Source of the DNA: Bolinopsis microptera
Taxonomy: Eukaryota > Ctenophora > Tentaculata > Lobata > Bolinopsidae
Reading direction: 5' to 3'
NCBI RefSeq assembly: GCF_026151205.1
Contig: NC_087080.1
Span: forward strand, 9,969,837-10,033,836
Length of the DNA: 64,000 bases
The stretch's first letter is position 1. The number at the start of each line of letters is the position of its first letter. Made by a program: the position numbers and the translations under genes. Shown piece by piece: positions 12,701 through 24,200 of the stretch. A model generated the notes under the pieces. It did not search any database, was not told the DNA's origin, and worked only from the letters and a program-made list of their open reading frames with translations.

Positions 12701-13329
12701 TCCTGTAGAGTGATTTAGCACGCTCGCTTAAAATTGTCGGTTAAGTAAGGTGATCTCACCACCTGCGAGTGAGATAACATGTGAGAAATGAATATGAAGA
12801 GAGAAATTGGATACAAATATTGGAAGGACCATTTAATTAGTCTACAGTTGTGCAAGAGTAAGTATTTTTCTCCGGAAAGGAAATTGCTACGTGTCCCTCT
12901 ATTTCAACCCTCGACTATTTTAACCATTTACATAGGGGTGGGCTCCGCTGTGTTAATGAAAATAAGTTCAAGTACATAAATACAATCTACAATTAGATTA
13001 ATAGCCCTAATAAACGTCCGCCTTAGTTCTAAAACAATTATGTAACCTTGATATTATGTATACCGTAATTGCGATAAATAACCAGATTGTCACAATTTTT
13101 TCCATCAACTTTTTTATTCAAAAAGTATAAGATGGTTAGAAGTGGTAGGAATTGAGAATGGGTATAGTAGGTAGTAGGTTTTTCGTCTAGTGGTGTCACG
13201 GGTCACAAAGGAAAACATGTGCTCCTTCATAAATTCACACATTGCGTAAAATGTGGATGTTGGTAATGCCGCGCCTTACGCTCAAGCTAGGTTCGAGGAA
13301 TATAACTTAATTTGATCTACATAGCATAA
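12700..13329. other. Intergenic, no gene recognised
   Basis: AT-rich sequence. The plus-strand ORF at 12788-12979 has no protein-like features. Confidence 0.4.
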
Positions 13330-13889
13330 TTACAATGAATTTAGTATTCCATTATTGTTACAGTACGCGAAACATTCTCGAAAACAGTTGCCATTTGAAA
13401 TTACGGAGCCTAAATTAAAAGAAGCAAGATTTGGATGCTTTATCAACTGGTCGAAACCAAATCCAAATCCAACATATCTACCAAAATAATAACGTTCAAT
13501 CTTAAACTTAAAGAATGCTGCTGAATTACAATACAACTGAAAGGCGTTGCGGCTGTTTCCATTGATTCGTACTCGTAGGGATTTGATTCTCATTGATGAA
13601 TTCAAACCATTGAAAATTTGTGTATTAAAACTGAGTCTTATTTTTTGTGACAACGTGCTGAACATTAGACTTGAAACTGCACGCATCACATTACCTGCTA
13701 TTATTCCATATACATGGTCATGCGAATCAAAATCCAAGGACGATTATAAGTGAGTTCTATAAACAAGACTTGGCTATTGTATTGCCATTGGTAATGGTAT
13801 GCCTCTAAATATGTAACGATCTCAGGTCTGTCGAGTGTAAAATTGCAATAATATGTCATTAAATTATGTGCATTTTGATCAGCCTGCAA
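13330..13889 (-). pseudogene. Possible gene relic, two overlapping frames
   Basis: Two minus-strand ORFs overlap in different frames. The first (13889-13701) begins after a plausible acceptor (cttgcag) and reads a protein-like stretch containing LDRPEIVTYLEAYHYQW. The second (13737-13330) continues in another frame with LDFDSHDHVYG and ends in a cysteine-bearing stretch (NCFRECFAYC). The shift at the overlap suggests a frameshifted remnant of one protein, but an unrecognised intron is possible. I do not recognise the family; the last part loosely recalls cysteine-containing lectin-like modules. Confidence 0.3.
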
Positions 13890-13978
13890 GTTTCAGTGTC
13901 TTCTGGTCGACTGGTCGGGTCTACTCACATAACGTAATATAAAGTCAATTAGCCAAGTCAACTCACGTTTTGTGACGA

Positions 13979-14070
13979 TTACATTTACTGGGCGGCGCTC
14001 AGCCTGTCATTCCGACGAATCTCTAGTTCTCATGAACATAATAGCCTGGGGTGAGGGGTCCCCAGCTAGG
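13979..14070. mobile_element. 92-bp MITE with 11-bp target duplication
   Basis: TTTTGTGACGA flanks both sides (13968-13978 and 14071-14081). Inside lie the family marks GGGCGGCGCTCAGCCTGTCA and AACATAATAGCCTGGGG, shared with elements near 26090-26275, 40678-40759, 45150-45295 and 45480-45525. Target duplications of 9-11 bp are typical of Mutator-like elements. Confidence 0.75.
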
Positions 14071-14081
14071 TTTTGTGACGA

Positions 14082-14930
14082 GTGATCAGCCAGATAGATC
14101 CATTTATTGAAGCGTATCAAGTCAACTGGCGAGATAATCAGTGGACGTGAACTTTAAATTAATCGCGATGCATTTTAATTGTAATTCGAAAGATTATCTT
14201 TGTATGTCTGTCTGTATGTAGGACCACCCACGTGCAAATTGGATGAGAAATAGGAAGTTACATAGTATGTAGTAACCATGGTAACGGTGCTGAAACACGC
14301 ACGTGCACGTGCAAAGATTTACGGGCGACATTTTGATCGGTTTTGTTTTTATTACTTTATTACGTTGTGTTAATTTAGTGCGAGCTGCATTATAATTGGT
14401 TGTACCACTACCTTCGCGTCGGTTGTGCGAAGAATATAATTTTTGATTACTGACTACCATTGGTACCAAAGAATACTATTCATGACTGCCAGACAGTTGC
14501 GCCCAATTTATAGATCTAGCTACGATACAAGTAGGTTATATTTATAATTATAAACCTACAAGGCCGTTTGCGGTAAATCGGGGTTCGCGGTAAATCGGGG
14601 TATAATATTAATATTTGTACAGTATCTTGATTTCAATTTCGATTCAAATTTCACTCACCACATTTGATATTGGCTGAGAGAGAATAAGCAGTTACATCAC
14701 TGCTTGGAGTGTGATAACATAGGCCCCTTCCAGCCATTGCCACTGCGAATTTAACCTAAAACCTGCCCAGTTAATAGCGAAGACTGCCAAATTACCACTC
14801 CTGCCTAGTAATCTAATTTACCCAGTGCAGATCAGCAGTATATTACACTAAATCCGCAGGTTTTCTCTTAATTTTTTATGGCAAAACCTGCCTCATTAAC
14901 TAGTGATCCTGCATCAACAGCGCAGGTATT
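14082..14930. other. Intergenic, no gene recognised
   Basis: It contains a short direct repeat (GCGGTAAATCGGGGT twice at 14568-14602). No convincing ORF or RNA gene was seen. Confidence 0.4.
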
Positions 14931-14934
14931 TGTT

Positions 14935-15180
14935 ATTTGGCAGGTTTTCTATTAACTTGGCAGGATTTGTTATAAAATTATCGATCCTTACCGGATAGAT
15001 TACGGCAGTGATAAAGTTAAATCGGCAGGTTTTCCATTAACTTGGCAGAATTTGTTCTAAAATTATCAATCCTTGCCGGATAGATTACGGCAGTTATAAA
15101 GTTAAATCGGCAGGTTTTCCATTAACTTGGCAAGATTTGTTATAAAATTATCAATCCATGCCAAATAGATTATGCTATTA
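14935..15180. repeat. 85-bp tandem repeat, three copies
   Basis: CAGGTTTTCCATTAACTTGG-type starts occur at 14941, 15026 and 15111, an exact 85-bp spacing, with a few mismatches between copies. Related diverged sequence lies just upstream (14760-14935). Confidence 0.8.
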
Positions 15181-15246
15181 ATATTATCTTAACATGTTTT
15201 ATCCAACGAGTTTGACGAGTTACATAACGAGTTTTACGACGTTATG

Positions 15247-15974
15247 TAGGGGGTGCGCGATAAAAATAAACTTGCTCGGATTTTCAAAATTTTGTACCAT
15301 TGTTTTCTAAAGACTATGAGAATTTTCACAGTACCAAATTTGTCATATTTTTTAGGATGATCAGTGAGTTTTGCCTAGGTGCCATATTTGATGGTGCGCG
15401 GCTTTTGGAGCAAAATTAGGTGTAACTGTAAAACTTGCGTAATTTGACCAAATTCGTTGATTTTTGTCGTATTATTTTATCATATCTTCGGTTCCTGAAC
15501 ATGGATCATGCTGAAAATTTGTCAGAACCTTCCAATCATACTTAACAACCGAACCTAATTTAGTTGTGAGAGATTGGCCTTGATTAAGAGGTCTAAAAAT
15601 GACAAAATAGGTATAAATTCGTTGATAACTCAAATTCTGACCATCGAAATTGCTCAAACTAATTATCAAACTAATTTAGGTTCAGTAGAACATAAATGTA
15701 CATTGTCATACGTTGTATGACCCGCCGCGCACGAGTGCGCGGCTCCCCTTGTATCGTCGAAACTCTACACTATAGTGAAGCGACCGTGCGGGTCACCACG
15801 TGATACAAAATGTACATATGTACGTACGCTGACCAAATTTCAACAAAATTGTTATATGGGTATAAGTATTATAACTTTTTGAATGTTTCCGAAATAATGT
15901 GCTGGCCGAAATATGAGCTAAAAAACCAGTCAATGGTCAGCGCGCGCGTCTTACGGTCGATGGCGCACTGCCTA
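15247..15974 (-). mobile_element. Non-autonomous DNA transposon, 7-bp target duplication, copy 1
   Basis: It is flanked by CGTTATG on both sides (15240-15246 and 15975-15981). The ends are TAGGGGGTGCGC and, on the other strand, TAGGCAGTGCGCCATCGAC. Its left 200 bp are the reverse complement of the right ends of copies 2 and 3 (16123-16718 and 24043-24650). It has no transposase. The superfamily is not assigned because 7-bp duplications are uncommon. Confidence 0.85.
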
Positions 15975-16122
15975 CGTTATGCATGTAACTCATGTTATCA
16001 ATTTCACACGACAAGCAGCTTGATCATGATGTAAATGCATTCTCCGATGATTTACGGAATGATGCTAGTGAACGTAACATTTACATCGAAAAATAATGAC
16101 CGATAATATTACTACATGTAAT

Positions 16123-16718
16123 TAGGTAGTGCGCCATCGACAGTGAGCCGCGCGTGCCGACTGTAGGATGGTTTTTTAGCGCTAATTTCGGCCAGCACAA
16201 TTTTCTTCAAACAAATAGATATTGAGTATCCTTCCCGAACTCCAATTGCAACAAAAATTGGTAAGCTTACTTATAGACTTACAAGGAAAGTGTCCGAAAA
16301 ATTTAAAGCATATCCAACCATCAGACATTATGTTACAGCTAAAAGCAGCGTATTTTGCCCCGTTTTGATCACTATATCAACTCCGATATCCAACAAATTT
16401 TTCGGACAGTTGTAAAAGCCCTATTGGAAGGTCGTCGCCAATTTCCAGAATGATCTCATTTAAAGAACTGAAGATAAATCCGAATAATACGACAAAAATG
16501 GTCAAATTTGGACGAATTTGGTCAAATTACGCGACTTTTGCAGCTACTTTTGCTCCAAAAGCCGCGCACCATCAAATATGGCACATAGGCGAAACTCATT
16601 GATCTTTCCAAAAAGGTATGACAAATTTGGTATTGTGAAAATTCTCACAGTCTCTAGAAAACAGTGGTACAAAAATTTTTAAAATCCGAGCAAGTTTATT
16701 TTTATCGTGCACCACCTA
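16123..16718 (+). mobile_element. Non-autonomous DNA transposon, 7-bp target duplication, copy 2
   Basis: ATGTAAT flanks both ends (16116-16122 and 16719-16725). The ends are TAGGTAGTGCGCCATCGAC and GTGCACCACCTA, a short imperfect inverted repeat of about 12 bp. It is nearly identical through most of its 596 bp to the copy at 24043-24650, so both are young. No coding capacity is evident. Confidence 0.9.
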
Positions 16719-16725
16719 ATGTAAT

Positions 16726-17266
16726 ATTGTAGGTTTTTGTAGCGCGATGCACTACTGGGTCGCGCGCGCATCCAATAATGCTTCTCGCAACCACAGATCT
16801 TATGCAGATCGGCGAGATGCGAAGGATTGACATCGTGAATCAAGTTTATAACATACCAGGACGCGCGCCGAGTTGGACTCGAAGCAAATATTTTACGAGT
16901 ATCACCCGTTAACATATATTTATAATATTCCAGAGTCAAACTTTCTAGAGGACGCATCCTTATCTTGTTTTGATAAGGAACTATATTAGTATTACTGCGG
17001 TGAGAACTTCGTTTAATCAAATGTGCTTTGGTTAACTATGGTTATAATCATTTGGCTGTGGATTTACTGCGCTTGCATCGATAACCGTTTTTTCACGAAA
17101 CTTACTTAAAATCTTAACTGTAACAGCTTAGCATTCTTCCTAGTCGGTAAAGTCACTTCTTTCTTGACTGCATTCTTATAGTTATAATCGTTCTAGAAGT
17201 TATAAATAATTAAAAGCCACCTGAAAAACATTTGTAAATCGAACTATCTTTAAAATCATTAAGTTT
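16726..17266. other. Intergenic, no gene recognised
   Basis: The minus-strand ORF 17020-16679 overlaps the end of transposon copy 2 and shows no conserved protein features. Confidence 0.4.
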
Positions 17267-17651
17267 GGGGCCATCTACTTAGGACGTCCGGCAAATGACA
17301 TAGGGAGGGTGGGTGGTTTTGGAATTTCGGACAAATCCGGACAGGGGGAGGGGGATGGTTTCTGAAAATCTGGACGTCCGGAAATTTTGGCAGAATTAAC
17401 GAAAAAGTCCCATTTATTTCAACTCTTTGACACAAATTACATTGTAAGTTTAGATCCTTGTATTTTGAACGAGAAGTTGATTCCCAGAGCAGCTCTCATG
17501 AGAGCCAAGTTTTATTCGTACTCTTAAAAGTAGCTGGAAATCCGGACGTCCGGGGAAGGGGATGGTTTTGAAAATTCGGACACACCCGGACAGGGGGAGG
17601 GGGTGGTCTGAAAATCTGCGATTTTGGCGGACGTCCTAAGTAGATGGCCCC
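17267..17651. mobile_element. 385-bp MITE with 24-bp perfect terminal inverted repeats
   Basis: Both ends read GGGGCCATCTACTTAGG followed by ACGTCCG inward, as exact reverse complements. Inside are two further inverted GGACGTCCGG blocks next to GGGGGAGGGGG tracts. The target duplication is short (TT or TTT). The minus-strand ORFs across it are by-products. Confidence 0.85.
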
Positions 17652-17892
17652 TTTTGATAAAGGGAATACTCGTAAACTTATCATCTCTTCTATGAACGGC
17701 TCTTATTTCTTTTACTATCTGTTGAACAAATTGGTCATGGACCGTACCAACTTTGTTCAATGATATCTGCCTTTAAGGAACTTTAGAATAAGTATTTGGG
17801 AGTGACGTTACTTTACAACAGACAAAGACATCAATTGGACTGGTCGTCAAATAAAAACATTCACATTATCTAACAACATTATTGCCACATTC

Positions 17893-18025
17893 CAGGGACA
17901 AAAGGAAATCGCGGCATGTGCGGGATTATACCCATTCTTTGCGACAAATTTCATATGTCGTCTGTTTGGCTTGTCGCGGTATCGCGATTTTTGGTCAATA
18001 TAATCGCGATTTTCTTTTGTCTCTG
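17893..18025. mobile_element. 133-bp hAT-type MITE
   Basis: The 8-bp duplication CCACATTC flanks it (17885-17892 and 18026-18033). The ends are CAGGGACAAAAGG and, inverted, CAGAGACAAAAGAAAATCGC. The CAG start and 8-bp duplication are hAT hallmarks. A 56-bp relative lies at 22855-22910. Confidence 0.85.
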
Positions 18026-18197
18026 CCACATTCCAACAATGAAACAGAAATGTGGAATTAATGGTGAATGATTCTAAGTGATGAGCAAGGTCACTGAGAA
18101 GGAGAATAGAGAAGGATCCAAATAATGATCAGTATATTTTCACTTGTGAGCAAAATATATTTATATGAATTATAAGCAAGTACAGAAATATGACAAC

Positions 18198-18203
18198 TTT
18201 ATT
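18198..18203 (-). promoter_or_regulatory. Poly(A) signal AATAAA of the sushi gene
   Basis: AATAAA on the minus strand about 80 bp after the stop codon at 18284-18286, a plausible 3' end. Confidence 0.55.
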
Positions 18204-18283
18204 TTGTCATTTTTATGTAAAATACATTTTTTAATTTGTTCAACTTGCTACATTACATAAAATAATTCAGCTGATTCATTGGT

Positions 18284-21200
18284 TCAATCACCTGGGTTGA
18301 CGCATTTAGGACGTGAAAACTGGTGAGAGAAGACAATCCCTTTCTCACATGTTATCACTTTACTCCCCATCAGTAAATACTCAGGATCGCAGGCTACTGT
18401 GATAGCAGTTCCGTACGTGATAGGGAATGCAACATTAGTTGATAAGTGGTTTTCAATCATCATCCCCGTACAGCGATCTGGAAATTGAGATTACAGTTTT
18501 AGTTTTCGACTTTCTTTCGAACTATCATAAATCTATAAATTAGTCTAAAATTAATTCGAATTCTACAGTTTACAAAATAAGGATAACTAAACCTATGGAG
18601 CAGGATGGACGTTGACCGATGGTGAAGGAAACATCTCTGATACAAGTGATGGTATTGTCTCCGGCGAGAGTGTGACCAGGGTTACAGTTCACTTCCACCA
18701 CAGTTCCTACTATTACAGGGAAGGTGCTGGTTGTTATCATATTTGAAACAGCTGCTGGTAGTTCTGTACACGTATCTGAAATGATCGGGTGATAATTTGT
18801 TCCAACGATGATGAAATGACGAAAACATGAGCAATTATGAATTCTGGGTGAATGTGGACGATTGATTCATTTCAACCAACTTTTCGTTTTTCGATAAGTT
18901 ATAATTAAAAATCCTAATTCTGAAAATGATAGGCTTGATAGTTGATATATACCGCTCTTAAACCAAGTACAATGTAAGTATCGTACCACGGTACCACTGC
19001 TACCCTCATCCCACTTTCACATTCGACCCTATTATATCTATAATATCACTTACACCCTCAAATATGTCATAACACTGACCTTAACTCGTCAATTACAATA
19101 CCAATTCTATATTAAGAGCACAGCAAGAACCCACCTAAAATACACTCCGGAGGATCCGAGTAGCTCCAGTTCTTGTCCCGGATACAGGTAATCAGCTTGC
19201 TCCCTGACAGACTGTACCCCGGGATACAGTCCATTTCCACTATTGTTCCGTGGTCCACTGGAAGTGAGGTGCTGGTCTTCAAGTCGAATATCTTTGGTAA
19301 CTCTGTGCACTTTTCTGGAAAAACCTTTTTTGAAGAGTCTGATAGACTTTTGTGAAAAATTATCTTTCGTAGTATAATAAATAAGTTATTCAGATGAATG
19401 TAAAGTATTTTTGATAATAATTTCTCACCAATGATACAATTGGGAAGCTCCCTCGGTGAGATGTAGTCAGCATCCTGCACACAGGTTATCGTTCTGTCTC
19501 CTGAAGTGAGGGTGAACCCCTCAACGCAGTTCACGAACACCTCAGCTCCCTTCTTGACCGGAAATTCTGAGTCCGTTTTCAAATGTCCTCCTGTCGGCAA
19601 CTCCGTACAAGTTTCTGCAGAATCGAATTTTGTTACTTTTACCTAAGAAAATTGGAAACATGTACTTGAATTAACACTAATTACTCACAAACAATTTTGA
19701 CGGACATTTTCTTAATTTCTTGCTATAAGCTTAACCAGAAAAATAGCCAAATTCAAACTAGAGTAAATTCAACATCACACATACCAACATCATTGCACTT
19801 AGGTTTTTCCCAGAACTGGAAGTCCACACCCTGGTTGCAGGTGATCACCTCATCACCCCTCAGTTGTCTATCATCCGTACAGCTCACTGACACTACTGTC
19901 CCGTACTTCACTGGGAAGAGAGTGTCCGTCTTTAGATGTGAGATATCAGGAGGTAAACCGGGGCAGGACTCTGATTTTTGAGGCAAGTTTTAATTAATAT
20001 GATATCTCATCAGTATTCAGTACCATGCAATTATGCGATTTCAGTTGTTTTTCAATCTTGCGTTTTCAACCTTTTTGATAATCGGCTATAATAGTGAAAA
20101 CAATTACATAACCGAAGGTAATAGACTTACTTTCTTTGCAAGAAGGAAGTTGACTATCAACACTATCATAGCTATCATTCTCAATGCACGTGATAACATC
20201 TGCACCTATCAGAGAGTAGCCAGCATCACAGTACACTGTCACCAGGGTATCGTAGGGTGCTGGAAACTGGGTAGTTGTTGCTAGGTTCTGGATATTCGGC
20301 AGATTTCTGCATTCGTCTGAGTGTACATATTGGTTATTAAGCTAAAATTCAAGTTACGTGCTCATCCATAACTTAAGAAAGAGAACACAGTAACTATTAA
20401 CCATCCCGCTCACATGCAACAAAAATAACTAAAATTAACTTTATTAAGGATAAACAAAATGGTAACCATATTAAAGTGGCTCCCAAATAAAACACCCAAA
20501 AAAGGCTTGTATCTTCTCTCCTTAGAGGATCAGATATTCATTACAATGTGCTATATCGAATGAGAATGGAGTGTCTTAATGGATCTTCAAACCTATCACA
20601 CAAGAAGGGGGTATAGTGAAGGAGAAGTCAGTTCCCTCAATACATGTGACAGTGCTGTCTCCAGACAAAGTGTGTCCAGGACTACACATCAAGGATACTT
20701 CAGTCCCAGGTTCCAGGGGAAACTGTGACTTTGTGATTAATTTGTCCCAACTTGAGGGCAAGCTCTCGCACGAAACTGAGAATTGATTAATTAATTGATG
20801 TCGCGGTAGAATAAAACTTATTTTACTTGTACATCATTCAAATTTGCATCTTTTGGCGTTATAAGTGCTAGTTTACGAACAGAAAATTTATGTTTTAGGC
20901 CATAAATCTACCACCAAAGGCCAGTATTCAATATTCATACAGCATAAAGGGTAGGCAAAGCTTCGAGTTAAATGACATTACCGCATTTTGTTCGCTCTTT
21001 ATTCGCTTGAGATCCTTGAGGACAAGCAGTGCACAATCCCAAACTCTCTGTACTGAATGTGTTAGACAGACACTGTTGGCACTCTGCCATGGAACTGTCT
21101 TTGTAGGTTCCCGCCAGACAGGACACTGAAAATGGAAACATCGATTTGAATTTCATTTTCGGTTTATTAAAGAAAGTTTGCTGTAATCATCGAACATTGC

Positions 21201-24200
21201 CGTTTAAATTATGATTTGATATATGTATAATCATGGCAAGATCAGTAGGACCTTTTTTAGTAAGTAACAACTATAAAATAACAGGTTAATCTCCGATGCT
21301 CACCACAATCAGTTTTATCAGTGTTAGCCTCCTTTCCTATCTCACAAGTACTGCAAGAATCAAATCCAGCAGCACTGAATGTTCCCGCTTCACAATCAGA
21401 ACATGTTGCAGATCCAGCCTCACTGAATGTTCCTCCTTCACAATCAGAACAAGTTGCAGATCCAGCCTCACTGAATGTTCCTCCTTCACAATCAGAACAT
21501 GTTGCAGATCCAGCCTCACTGAATGTTCCTCCTTCACAATCAGAACAAGTTGCAGATCCAGCCTCACTGAATGTTCCTCCTTCACAATCAGAACAAGTTG
21601 CAGATCCAGCAGCACTGAATGTTCCTCCTTCACAATCAGAACAGGTTGCAGATCCAGCCTCACTGAATTTTCCTCCTTCACAATCAGAACAGGTTGCAGA
21701 TCCAGCCTCACTGAATGTTCCTCCTTCACAATCAGAACAAGTTGCAGATCCAGCAGCACTGAATGTTCCTCCTTCACAATCAGAACAGGTTGCAGATCCA
21801 GCAGCACTGAATGTTCCTCCTTCACAATCAGAACAGGTTTCATATCCAGCAGCACTGAATGTTCCCGCTTTACATTCAAAACAGGTTTCATCGTCCAGCT
21901 GCACTGATCCTGCCCCGCATTCATCAGGAGCGAAACCTTCGAATTGGTCGTCAAAATCAAATCCTGAAGTAACTGAAAAAAGTGAAAAGATTAAATCATC
22001 TATAGACCATGCACTTTCTTGAAGATTCGACGTACATTTCTGTAGTGCAGCTAATCTGACAGCAAAGTCTTGTGAAGACGAACCATTAGCTACGCATTAG
22101 CTTAATTATGCTCAGCCAATGGTCCTCTAAAACTAGCTCACGCCTCACATAGGTTTATTTATGCTTTAGGTCCTAAATTCCCCAGCTAACATCAAAGGCC
22201 AGTATTCATACAGCATAAAATGTTGGCAAAGCTTCGGGTCAAGGATTATTCAAAAAAGACTGCTGTAATCATTGAATCTGGACATAGCTGTTTAAATTCT
22301 GATTGAATAGTTGATCATGTCAAGATCAGCAAAACCTTTTTTAGTAAGTAACAACTATAAAATAACAGGTTAATTTCTAATGCTCACCACAGCCAGTTTT
22401 ATCAGTGTTAGCCTCCTTTCCTATCTCACAAGTACTGCAAGAATCAGATCCAGCAGCACTGAATGTTCCTGCTTCACATTCAGAACAGGTTTCAGATCCA
22501 GCAGCACTGAATGTTCCTGCTTCACAATCAGAACAGGTTTCAGATCCAGCAGCACTGAATGTTCCTGCTTTACATGCAGAACAGATTTCATCATCCAGCG
22601 GCACTGATCCTGCCTCGCATCCACCAGGAGCGAAATCTTCGAAACCGTCGTCAAAATCAAATCCTGAAGTAACTGAAAAAATTGAAAAGATTAAATCATC
22701 TATAGACCATGCACTTTCTTGAAGATTCGACGTACAATTCTGTAGTGCAGCTACTCTGACAGCAAAATCTTGTGAAGACGAACCTTTAGCTACGCATTAC
22801 AGATAGAATTATGCTCAGCCAATGGTCCTCTAAAACTAGCTCACGCCTCACATACAGGGACAAAAGAAAATCGCGTCATGTAAAATAATCGCGAAATCCT
22901 TTTGTCCCTGCTCACATAGGTTTATTTATGCTTTAGGTCCTAAATTTACCAGCTAAAATCAAAGGCCAGTATTCAATATTTATACAGCATAAACTGTTGG
23001 CAAATCTTCAGGTCAAGGATTATTCAAGAAAGACTGCTGTAATCATTGAATCTGGATATTGCCGTTTAACTTTAAAATCTGATATGATAGTTGATCATAT
23101 CGGGTTGTTTACATATTACGTAATCAGCCGTGGGGGGAGGGGGTTCCAAATGATTACGCTAATGCAACACATTGCAATGTGTAAAACTGATTACGGGGGG
23201 GGGGGGGGGGGGGGTTAGAAATTGTCCAAAAAGCTCCGAACATCGATTTTATTTTATGTTATGGTTAAATAGACAAAAAGAATAAGATTGCACACCTTCA
23301 AAATTTTTTTAAAATATTCCCTCATCGAGAAAAAAAATTTTTCTTTTTCGAAAATTTTTTAAATTTAAAAATACCGATAGTTCGGCCATTTTAAAATTTT
23401 TTCGGCTGATTATTTTACTGACCATTACTTACAATCCGTACAAGAAGCCATTGATAGGATTATATAATTGAACGCTAAATGACGAAGGTACAGACCAAAC
23501 AAGGTCGAACAAATAAAAATTGAAATTTTTCCCACTGCTAAAGTTGTACATTTCACCAATCACCCGGGTCAGCAGATATCGCTTCAAAAATTCTTGTGAG
23601 TGTAGCTGATGATCATATCAAACTTTTTGGAGTAGGATTTCTCTCAGATTTGAGTTTTAAGCTATGCAATGTGGCCACAAACGACTTAGTAAAATTCATC
23701 GTAAAAAAGGGCAAAAAAAGCAGATTTAAGGCTTAAAATGACTGTAACTCAAAAATTATCAGTTTTTTTGAAATAATTTTTACAGAATCGTAATCAGCTT
23801 GGTAAGACGAATCTTTTAGTACCAAATAGGTGCTTTTAGAAGACAAATTGTTTTAAATAATTTTCTAGCTCGAAAATTATACAATAAATTTGTATAAATA
23901 TTGTACAAATTGTACACATTTTTTTACAAATTTTGTGTCTTTAAATATTATAAATGTCGTACTAAAAGATTCGTCTTACCAAGCTGATTACGATTCTGTA
24001 AAAATTATTTCAAAAAAACTGATTATACTTTTTGAGTTATAGTAGGTAGTGCGCCATCGACAGTGAGCCGCGCGTGCCGACTGTAGGATGGTTTTTTAAT
24101 TTTACTTTTAGCGCTAATTTCGGCCAGCACAATTTTCTTCAAACAAATAGATATTGAGTATCCTTCCCGACCTCCAATTGCAACAAAAATTGGTAAGCTT

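Noticed and set aside
21296-22022. Long antisense ORFs over sushi-gene exon 3
   Set aside because: They are shadows of the 48-bp coding repeat. The minus-strand frame has the cysteine spacing, splice sites and matching phases.
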